Assembly: GCF_000444875.1 (NCBI RefSeq) | Contig: NC_021985.1 | Location: 5,228,170-5,292,169, forward strand | From: Streptomyces collinus Tu 365 | GTDB lineage: Bacteria; Actinomycetota; Actinomycetes; Streptomycetales; Streptomycetaceae | DNA length: 64,000 nucleotides | Reading direction: 5' to 3' | In this document: positions 33,303-39,825 of the stretch, piece after piece | Numbering within the stretch: the stretch's first letter is position 1 | How the letters are laid out: each line of letters begins with the position of its first letter | Position numbers and translations under genes: made by a program | The notes under the pieces: model-generated | The model's input: only the letters and a program-made list of their open reading frames with translations | Told to the model about the DNA's origin: nothing | The model's database searches: none

Positions 33303-34847
33303 ATGAGCCCCCGCGCCGGTCACGCCGGCCACCCCGCCCGCACGCTCGCCTTCGTGGAGAGCCCGGTACAGCTGCTGAACGTACTGGAGTGGGCCCACCT
33401 GCACGGCCTGCGCGGCGCGGACCCGGCCGGGCCGCCCGCTCACGCGGTTCCCTCCGGGGCCTGGGGTGCGGCTCCGGCTGTCCGGCCCGACGCGGCTCCG
33501 GCTGTCCGGCCCGACGCGGCTCCGGCTGTCCGGCCCGACGCGGCTCCGGCTGTCCGGCCCGACGCGGCTCCGGCCGTCCGGCCCGACGCGGCGGAGTCGT
33601 CCCGTGTCGGGGGTGCGGTTCCGGAGGTCTCGTCCGATGCCGCGGGCGCGGTTCCGGCCGCCTCGTCCGGGTCCCGGGGTGAGGGGCCGGCGGAGGTGTC
33701 CGGTGGCGGGGATGCGGTTCCGGAGGTCTCGTCCGATGCCGCGGGCGCGGTTCCGGCCGCCTCGTCCGGGTCCCGGGGTGAGGGGCCGGCGGAGGTGTCC
33801 GGTGGCGGGGGTGCGGCCTCGGCTGTCGCGTCCGTGCCGCCGCAGGTCCGGCGCGCGGTGGTCGGGGCCGGGCTGCCGGGGGACGACGCGGAGCTGACCG
33901 TCGTCGTGCTGGCGCCGACCGATCCCATGACCCGGGGTCAGCTGCGCCGGATGGCCGACCTGGCCCGGGACGAGGGGTACCGGGTGCGCTGGGAGGAGGC
34001 GCGGGGCGGCACGACCGCGCCCTTCCACACCATCGGCGGCCTGGCCGGCCCGCTGCGCCGCGCCGACCGGATCGTCATGGGCGACCCCTTCTCCCGCTAC
34101 GTGCAGCTCCTGCTCACCATCACCCGCGCCCGCGACCTGGTGGTCGTGGACGACGGCACCGCGACCATGGAGTTCGTCGCCCAGCTCGCCCGCGGCGAGC
34201 GGCTGGTGCGCTGGCACCGCAAGGGCGGCCGCCCCGGCCCCCGCGACCTGCTCTTCGCCCCCGTCTCCTCCTCGGCCCGCCGCCGCCTCACCCCGAGCGG
34301 CCGCCGCCGGGTCGAGGTCTTCTCCTCCATGCCGGTGACGGAGACCCCCGAAGGGGTCACGGTCACCGTCAACGACTTCGCCTGGACCCGGGCCCGCTTC
34401 GGCCCGCCCCGCATCACCCGGGGCGCCGACATGGTCGGCACCTCCCTGGTGGAGACCGGGGTGGTGGACGGCGACCGCTATCTGGAGGCCGTCCGCGACC
34501 TGGCCAAGGCGCACGGCGCCACCCGCTACTTCGCGCACCGCCGGGAGAACACCGCCAAACTGCACCGGCTGGCCGCCGAGACCGGCCTGGAGATCGTCCG
34601 CCCGGACCTCCCGCTGGAGCTGATCGCCCGCCGCGGCCCCATCGGCCGCACGATCCTCAGCTTCCCCTCCACCGTCGTGCACACCCTGCCCCTCGCCCTG
34701 GCCGGCACCGGCGTCCGCGTCGCGGTCTGCGACATCGACCCGGGCTGGCTGACCCAGAACGCCTCTCCACGCGCCCAGGGCTTCCTGTCGGGCGTCACGG
34801 ACACGGCACGGGACGTCCACCGCCTGGCGGCGGTGGCACTGGCCTGA
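33303..34847 (+). CDS. Polysialyltransferase-like glycosyltransferase with repeat-expanded linker
   Basis: A 514-aa protein if started at ATG 33303, which has GGGACGG about 10 bp ahead; ATG 33273 would add ten residues without a ribosome site. The N-terminal strand-helix (ARTLAFVESPVQLLNVLEWAHLHG) and the rest of the catalytic domain (LTVVVLAPTDPMTRGQLRRMADLA) are split by about 115 residues of low-complexity insert, which includes five copies of an 8-residue unit and two copies of a 33-residue unit. The acidic motif VVVDDGTATMEF (Asp283-Asp284-Gly285) resembles the acidic-Gly motif of GT52/GT38 sialyltransferases. Last gene of the plus-strand glycan operon; probably adds nonulosonic acid or a side sugar. 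Confidence 0.78.
   Translation: MSPRAGHAGHPARTLAFVESPVQLLNVLEWAHLHGLRGADPAGPPAHAVPSGAWGAAPAVRPDAAPAVRPDAAPAVRPDAAPAVRPDAAPAVRPDAAESSRVGGAVPEVSSDAAGAVPAASSGSRGEGPAEVSGGGDAVPEVSSDAAGAVPAASSGSRGEGPAEVSGGGGAASAVASVPPQVRRAVVGAGLPGDDAELTVVVLAPTDPMTRGQLRRMADLARDEGYRVRWEEARGGTTAPFHTIGGLAGPLRRADRIVMGDPFSRYVQLLLTITRARDLVVVDDGTATMEFVAQLARGERLVRWHRKGGRPGPRDLLFAPVSSSARRRLTPSGRRRVEVFSSMPVTETPEGVTVTVNDFAWTRARFGPPRITRGADMVGTSLVETGVVDGDRYLEAVRDLAKAHGATRYFAHRRENTAKLHRLAAETGLEIVRPDLPLELIARRGPIGRTILSFPSTVVHTLPLALAGTGVRVAVCDIDPGWLTQNASPRAQGFLSGVTDTARDVHRLAAVALA
33468..33587 (+). repeat. Five in-frame 24-bp tandem repeats
   Basis: Units at 33468, 33492, 33516, 33540 and 33564, each 24 bp and encoding AAPAVRPD. 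The first four are identical; the fifth has one synonymous change (GCTGTC to GCCGTC). This near-identity suggests recent slippage. Confidence 0.95.
33611..33808 (+). repeat. Two in-frame 99-bp tandem repeats
   Basis: A 99-bp unit encoding 33 residues (VPEVSSDAAGAVPAASSGSR, then GEGPAEVSGGG and a variable junction). The word TGCGGTTCCGGAGG starts at 33614 and 33713. The two copies are nearly identical, and a third copy begins and decays at 33809. Confidence 0.93.
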
Positions 34848-34870
34848 CCTCACCCGGCCTGACCTCACCC
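34841..34870 (+). repeat. 15-bp tandem duplication across the stop codon
   Basis: GGCCTGACCTCACCC occurs twice back to back (34841-34855, 34856-34870). The first copy supplies the last codons and TGA of the glycosyltransferase. The rest of the gap to 35088 is less GC-rich than its surroundings. Confidence 0.8.
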
Positions 34871-35088
34871 GGCCGGGCCTCAGGAAGCCGGGTCCGGACG
34901 GTGGACACGCCGAGCGGGAACCTGGGTAGGCATGGTATGCGTGGAAGAGGAAACAGTGGTTTTACCCATCGAAGTTCGCCGCCATGCGCCCAACGGTCAG
35001 ATTTTCTTCCCCTAACAGATTGAACTTTTGTTGATCGAGGGTCAGTTGACCGCCCGGGCGTCCTACCCTTCAGAGGGTGAACCAAGTG

Positions 35089-36312
35089 ATGTCCCGAGAG
35101 TCCGAGGCCGATGTCCCCGGGGACGTGCTCCCCGGCGTGCTCAGCGAGTCCCTGCACGCCGAACTGGTCGCCTTCCGGCGCGACTTGCACATGCACCCCG
35201 AGCTGGGAAACCAGGAGTTCCGCACCACCGCCGCGATCAAGGAGCGGCTGGAGCAGGCCGGGCTGCGCCCCCGCGTCCTGGCCACCGGAACCGGCCTCCT
35301 CTGTGACATCGGGGTCCCGGAGGGCACCCGGCCCTCCGTGCCGATGCTCGCCCTGCGGGCCGACATCGACGCCCTGCCCATCCCGGACACCAAGGCGGAC
35401 TGCCCGTACCGGTCCACCGTGCCCGACCGCGCCCACGCCTGCGGCCACGACGTGCACACCACGGTGGTGCTCGGCGCCGGGCTCGTCCTCGCCGACCTGC
35501 ACGCCAAGGGCCTGCTGCCGCGCCCGGTGCGGCTGGTCTTCCAGCCCGCCGAGGAGGTGCTGCCCGGCGGCGCGCTCGGCGCCATCGGGGACGGCGCGCT
35601 CGACGACGTGGGCCGGATCCTCGCCGTGCACTGCGACCCCAAGGTCGACGCCGGCCGGATCGGTCTGCGGCACGGGCCGATCACCAGTGCCTGCGACCGC
35701 CTGGAGGTCGCGCTCGACGGCCCCGGCGGCCACACCGCGCGTCCGCACCTCACCACCGACCTGGTCACCGCGGCCGCCCGGGTCGCCGTGGACGTGCCCG
35801 CGATCGTCGCCCGGCGCGTCGACACGCGGGCCGGCCTCGCCCTGACCTGGGGGCGGATCGAGTCCGGCCACGCCCCGAACGTGGTCCCGCAGCACGCCGA
35901 GCTGTCCGGCACCGTCCGCTGCCTGGACCTCGACGCGTGGCGCGAGGCCCCCGACATCGTGCACGCGGCCATCGACGAGGTCGCCACCCTGCACCGGGCC
36001 AAGTCGGAGATCAACTACGTCCGTGGTGTGCCGCCGGTGGTCAACGACCGGGAGTCCACCGAGGTGCTGCGCCGGGCCATGGTCGCCCGGCGTGGTGTGC
36101 GCTCGGTGGAGAGCACCGCGCAGAGCCTGGGCGGCGAGGACTTCTCCTGGTACCTGGAGAACGTGCCCGGCGCCATGGCCCGCCTCGGCGTCCGCACCCC
36201 CGGCGACCGCGTGGGACGCGATCTGCACCAGGGCGACTTCGACGCCGACGAGCACGCGATCACGGTCGGGGTGGAGATGTTCACCGCGGCGGCCCTGCTC
36301 GACGCTCTCTAG
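35089..36312 (+). CDS. M20-family amidohydrolase (carboxypeptidase/amidase type)
   Basis: A 407-aa metallohydrolase. ATG 35089 is favoured by AGAGGG 11 bp ahead; GTG 35077 would overlap that ribosome site. The M20 pattern is clear: AFRRDLHMHPELGNQEFRT, LALRADIDALPI, HACGHDVHTTVVLGAGLVL (metal-binding Cys/His), VRLVFQPAEEVLPGGALGAI (Glu-Glu), and the lid domain with DGPGGHTARPHLTTDLV. The C-terminal SLGGEDFSWYLENVPGAMARLG completes the active site. Members cleave N-acyl-amino acids, hippurate or similar amides; the exact substrate is unknown. It lies between the glycan and nucleoside blocks. Confidence 0.9.
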   Translation: MSRESEADVPGDVLPGVLSESLHAELVAFRRDLHMHPELGNQEFRTTAAIKERLEQAGLRPRVLATGTGLLCDIGVPEGTRPSVPMLALRADIDALPIPDTKADCPYRSTVPDRAHACGHDVHTTVVLGAGLVLADLHAKGLLPRPVRLVFQPAEEVLPGGALGAIGDGALDDVGRILAVHCDPKVDAGRIGLRHGPITSACDRLEVALDGPGGHTARPHLTTDLVTAAARVAVDVPAIVARRVDTRAGLALTWGRIESGHAPNVVPQHAELSGTVRCLDLDAWREAPDIVHAAIDEVATLHRAKSEINYVRGVPPVVNDRESTEVLRRAMVARRGVRSVESTAQSLGGEDFSWYLENVPGAMARLGVRTPGDRVGRDLHQGDFDADEHAITVGVEMFTAAALLDAL

Positions 36313-36393
36313 GCCGGACGGGGCCTGCGGGTGCCTGCGGCGCCTGTGCGGGTGGGTGGGGGTTGCGGTAGCGCCCGGTGTGGTTTTCGTGTC

Positions 36394-36506
36394 GGGGGTG
36401 GGGCGGGGGGTGTCCGTCCTCGGAACGGCGCGGAATCGGTCGGTTGAGAGGGCTCCCGACGTTGACGCGCCAACCGCTGCGGGCGGACACCCCCCGCCCC
36501 ACCCCC
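36394..36506. repeat. Long inverted repeat, perfect 23-bp arms
   Basis: Arms at 36394-36416 and 36484-36506 are exact reverse complements over 23 bp (G-rich arm left, C-rich arm right) separated by 67 bp. The spacer itself contains a CGGTTG/CAACCG pair that could lengthen the structure. It lies 80 bp past the amidohydrolase stop and can act as its terminator, though it is unusually large. Confidence 0.85.
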
Positions 36507-36589
36507 TTCCCGCCGTGGGCGACTGCGGCATCCGTCCGGCTCACCGTCGATACGGGGGTGGCGGGTGACTGCCGCGGCCCGGCCTCGAA

Positions 36590-37050
36590 TCTGGCGCCCC
36601 GGCAGCCCACCCAGGGGCGCGGCCTCGGCTCTGATTGGGCGGCCCCGGCAGCTGTCCCAGGGGCGCGGGGAACTGCGCGACCGGCCACGACGGCGGGACG
36701 GATGCCTACGGTCTCGGCCCTCGGGGCGCTGTCGTGCCTCGGCGTTGGTCGGGCGGCCCCGGCAGCTGTCCCAGGGGCGCGGGGAACTGCGCGACCGGCC
36801 ACGACGGCGGGACGGATGCCCACGGTCTCGGCCCCCGGGGCGCTGTCGTGCCTCGACTTCGGTCGGACGCTACGGCAGCTGTCCCAGGGGCACGGGGAAC
36901 TGCGCGACCGGCCACGACGGCGGGACGCATGCCCACGGCCCCGGCCGCCCCGGGCGCCATAGGGGCTGGACCTGGCCCCGGCGGCACGGCAGCCCACCCA
37001 GGGGCGCGGGGAACTGCGCGATCGGCCACGACGGCGGGACGCATGACCGC
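36590..37050. repeat. Array of four to five Streptomyces-type hairpin repeats, about 114-bp period
   Basis: The core GGGGCGCGGGGAACTGCGCG starts at 36660, 36774, 36887 (one base changed) and 37001, with a truncated copy at 36614. Each is followed by ACCGGCCACGACGGCGGGAC or a close variant. Each core folds: GCAG pairs with CTGC and TCCC with GGGGA around the AGGGGCGC loop. From memory this hairpin word is common between Streptomyces genes. With the long inverted repeat it fills the 943-bp gap 36313-37255; I see no gene there. Confidence 0.85.
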
Positions 37051-37160
37051 GGAGTCCGATCCATACCCCTTCGTCCATCTGTGTCACCCCGGTGTAACCG
37101 GAGACGCCCGGAGGCGGCACGAAACGATAACGGCCATGAGAAACCCCGTTCCCCTCCCCT

Positions 37161-37173
37161 TCTACGCGCGTTA
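37161..37173. promoter_or_regulatory. Nucleoside-operator candidate A (TCTACGCGCGTTA)
   Basis: Ten of the twelve bases of the palindrome CTACGCGCGTAG are kept (CTACGCGCGTTA). It lies 83-95 bp upstream of the first BMP start, in a probable promoter with TTACTGT adjacent. Three similar sites precede the other nucleoside units. Confidence 0.6.
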
Positions 37174-37255
37174 CTGTGCGCCGAATCGCCACCACTGGCG
37201 GCACATTGGGGACAGCGGCCCGTGACGGCGCCGTGGGGATGAAGGAGTGCTTGCT

Positions 37256-38338
37256 GTGCGTCTGCTCTCTCGGAAGATGTCCCGGAGAACGAGGTTCTCC
37301 CAAGCTGCGGTGGCCGTCACGGTCGTCGCCCTCGCGGCCGCAGGGTGCGGCAAGTCCAGCACCGACTCCGCCACCTCGTCCTCCAAGGACGGCAAGTACT
37401 CCGGCAAGGGCATCGGCCTCGCCTACGACATCGGCGGCAAGGGCGACCAGTCCTTCAACGACGCCGCGTACGCCGGCTTCAAGAAGGCCCAGGACGAGTT
37501 CAAGATCGGCGGCCGGGACATCGAGCCGCAGGCCAACGAATCCGACGCGGACAAGATCCAGCGTCTGGAGACCCTGGCCAAGGCCGGCTACAACCCCGTC
37601 ATCGGCGTCGGCTTCGCCTACGCGCCGGCCGTCAAGCAGGTCGCCTCGAAGTACCCGAAGGTCACCTTCGGCATCATCGACGACAACACCATCCAGGCGA
37701 AGAACGTCGCCGACATGGTCTTCCACGAGGAGCAGGCCTCGTACCTCGCGGGCGTGGCCGCGGCCAAGGCCACGAAGAAGCACCACATCGGCTTCATCGG
37801 CGGCGTGGACATCCCGCTGATCCACAAGTTCGAGGCCGGCTTCGACCAGGGCGCCAAGTCGGTCGACCCGAAGATCAAGATCGAGTCGCAGTACCTGACC
37901 CAGACCCCGGCCGAGGGCGGCTTCTCCAGCCCGGACAAGGGCGAGAACGCGGCCAACGGCCAGATCGACGCGGGCGCCGACGTGATCTACCACGCGGCCG
38001 GCCTCTCCGGCCAGGGCGTGATCAAGTCCGCCGCAGAGCACAAGGTGTGGGCCGTCGGCGTCGACTCCGACCAGTACCAGCAGAGCGCGCTGGCCAAGTA
38101 CAAGGACTACATCCTCGGCTCGGCCCTGAAGAACGTCGGCGGCGCGGTCTACGACCTGGCCAAGTCGGTCTACGACGGCAAGCCGCTCAGCGGCGAGGTC
38201 CGCGGCGACCTGAAGTCCGGCGGGGTGGGCTTCGCCGACTCCAACCCGAAGTACAAGGCGCTGCCCGGTGTGGCCGCGGCCGTGGACAAGGCCAAGCAGG
38301 ACATCATCAGCGGCAAGATCACCGTCAACACCAAGTGA
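37256..38338 (+). CDS. BMP-family nucleoside-binding lipoprotein (copy 1)
   Basis: A 360-aa solute-binding lipoprotein. GTG 37256 is chosen because GAAGGAG ends 8 nt before it. The signal peptide ends VVALAAAGCGKSS (lipobox, Cys at about residue 31). The Bmp/PnrA domain is clear: IGLAYDIGGKGDQSFNDAAYAG, GYNPVIGVGFAYAPAVKQVA, FGIIDDN, VADMVFHEEQASYLAGVAAA, HIGFIGGVDIPLIHKFEAGF, GADVIYHAAGLSGQGVIKSAAEHKVWAVGVDSDQ. It captures nucleosides outside the membrane for the ABC transporter at 39826-43879. A close paralog follows; each has its own promoter region and terminator. Confidence 0.93.
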   Translation: MRLLSRKMSRRTRFSQAAVAVTVVALAAAGCGKSSTDSATSSSKDGKYSGKGIGLAYDIGGKGDQSFNDAAYAGFKKAQDEFKIGGRDIEPQANESDADKIQRLETLAKAGYNPVIGVGFAYAPAVKQVASKYPKVTFGIIDDNTIQAKNVADMVFHEEQASYLAGVAAAKATKKHHIGFIGGVDIPLIHKFEAGFDQGAKSVDPKIKIESQYLTQTPAEGGFSSPDKGENAANGQIDAGADVIYHAAGLSGQGVIKSAAEHKVWAVGVDSDQYQQSALAKYKDYILGSALKNVGGAVYDLAKSVYDGKPLSGEVRGDLKSGGVGFADSNPKYKALPGVAAAVDKAKQDIISGKITVNTK

Positions 38339-38367
38339 TCTGACCCCGCCCGGCACCGTTCCTCGGT

Positions 38368-38396
38368 TACGCCCCTTGCCTGCCGCAAGGGGCGTA
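38368..38396 (+). terminator. Terminator of BMP copy 1
   Basis: Perfect 12-bp stem, TACGCCCCTTGC (38368-38379) with GCAAGGGGCGTA (38385-38396), loop 5 nt. Confidence 0.85.
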
Positions 38397-38472
38397 CTGC
38401 TGTCCGTAACCTTGGGCAGTGACTGTGGCCACAGCTCGATAACGGACCGGACATTGGGGGTTTTCCGCCAGG

Positions 38473-38485
38473 TCTACGCGCGTTA
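38473..38485. promoter_or_regulatory. Nucleoside-operator candidate B (TCTACGCGCGTTA)
   Basis: The same 13 bases as site A, 55-67 bp upstream of the second BMP ATG. Exact conservation in both copies, while neighbouring bases differ, points to a binding site rather than leftover duplication. Confidence 0.6.
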
Positions 38486-38540
38486 CGCTGCGGCGGAACC
38501 AGCGCCTGGTTTGGGCGCTTGCACAAAGGAGTCTCGTTCC

Positions 38541-39590
38541 ATGCGCCGGGTGTCCCGTATCACGATTGCAGGCGTTGCGACCGCAGCGCTGGCCGTCACC
38601 GTCTCTGCCTGTGGCAGCAGCTCTTCCTCCTCGTCCTCCGCCGAAGGCAAGTCCAAGGGCATCGGCCTGGCGTACGACGTCGGCGGCAAGGGTGACCAGT
38701 CCTTCAACGACGCCGCCTACGCGGGCCTGCAGAAGGCCGAGAAGGACTTCGGTGTCGGCGCCCGGGACGTCGAGCCCCAGGACAACGAGACCGACGCGGA
38801 CAAGACCCAGCGTCTGGAGACCCTGGCCAAGGCCGGCTACAACCCGGTCATCGGTGTCGGCTTCGCCTACGCGGGCGCCGTGAAGGAGGCCGCGACGAAG
38901 TTCCCGAAGGTCACCTTCGGCATCATCGACGACAACCAGACCCAGGCGAAGAACGTCGCCGACATGGTCTTCCACGAGGAGCAGTCCTCGTACCTCGCGG
39001 GTGTCGCGGCCGCCAAGGCCACCAAGAAGAACCACATCGGCTTCATCGGCGGCGTGGACGTCCCGCTGATCCACAAGTTCGAGGCCGGCTACGTCCAGGG
39101 TGCCAAGTCGGTCAACCCGAAGATCAAGGTCGAGTCGCAGTACCTGACCCAGACCGCCCAGGAGGGTGGCTTCTCCAGCCCGGACAAGGGTGAGAACGCC
39201 GCCAACGGCCAGATCGACGCGGGCGCCGACGTGCTGTACGCCGCCGCCGGCCTCTCCGGCCAGGGCGTCATCAAGTCCGCCGCCGAGCACAAGGTGTGGG
39301 CGATCGGCGTCGACTCCGACCAGTACAACCAGCAGGCGCTGGGCAAGTACAAGGACTACATCCTGACCTCGGCCCTGAAGAACGTCGAGGGCGCGGTCTA
39401 CGACCTGTCCAAGTCCGTCATCAAGGACAAGAAGCCGCTCGCCGGCGAGATCCGCGGCTCCCTGGACAACGGCGGTGTCGGCCTGGCCGACTCCAACCCG
39501 ACCTTCAAGAACAACGCCGCCATGCAGGCCGCGATCAAGAAGGCCGAGGCCGGCATCAAGGACGGCAGCATCAAGGTGAAGACCTCCTGA
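38541..39590 (+). CDS. BMP-family nucleoside-binding lipoprotein (copy 2)
   Basis: A 349-aa paralog of the protein at 37256, nearly identical across the Bmp domain (GLAYDVGGKGDQSFNDAAYAG; HIGFIGGVDVPLIHKFEAGY). The lipobox is VTVSACGSSSSSS, followed by a run of serines. AAAGGA precedes the ATG 38541. Differences cluster at the surface and C-terminus, so the two may bind different nucleosides or differ in affinity. It has its own operator-like site and terminator and lies 235 bp upstream of the ATPase gene. Confidence 0.93.
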   Translation: MRRVSRITIAGVATAALAVTVSACGSSSSSSSSAEGKSKGIGLAYDVGGKGDQSFNDAAYAGLQKAEKDFGVGARDVEPQDNETDADKTQRLETLAKAGYNPVIGVGFAYAGAVKEAATKFPKVTFGIIDDNQTQAKNVADMVFHEEQSSYLAGVAAAKATKKNHIGFIGGVDVPLIHKFEAGYVQGAKSVNPKIKVESQYLTQTAQEGGFSSPDKGENAANGQIDAGADVLYAAAGLSGQGVIKSAAEHKVWAIGVDSDQYNQQALGKYKDYILTSALKNVEGAVYDLSKSVIKDKKPLAGEIRGSLDNGGVGLADSNPTFKNNAAMQAAIKKAEAGIKDGSIKVKTS

Positions 39591-39648
39591 CGATCTAGGT
39601 CAGAAGCCTTGGCCAACAGAGCGCTGTAATGACAGCGTTACGGCCACG

Positions 39649-39688
39649 GAACGGGGTGCGGAGAGGATGACCTGCCCGCACCCCGTTC
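39649..39688 (+). terminator. Terminator of BMP copy 2
   Basis: Perfect 13-bp stem, GAACGGGGTGCGG (39649-39661) with CCGCACCCCGTTC (39676-39688), loop 14 nt. A smaller hairpin CGCTGT-AATG-ACAGCG lies just before it (39622-39637). Confidence 0.85.
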
Positions 39689-39784
39689 GCGCGGCAGAAT
39701 GCTCGGAACGGATCGGGTACTTGCGCGGGACGACTGTCCCTGATCAAGGCCGATCAGATCCGGGCACTATTTAAAGCAGGGGCG

Positions 39785-39796
39785 CTACGCGCGTAG
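39785..39796. promoter_or_regulatory. Nucleoside-operator candidate C (CTACGCGCGTAG)
   Basis: A perfect 12-bp palindrome located 29-40 bp upstream of the ATPase start and just downstream of a TATTTAA-containing, AT-rich stretch (39768-39775) that could be the -10 region, an arrangement typical of a repressor operator. Confidence 0.7.
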
Positions 39797-39825
39797 AGCG
39801 GCCCCTTTCCCGAGGAGAGTGCGCC

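Noticed and set aside
36565..37242. Long plus-strand frames with repeated RQLSQGRGELRDRPRRRDGC-like units
   Set aside because: They are translations of the non-coding hairpin array; every frame is open because of GC content, and no start or codon bias fits.
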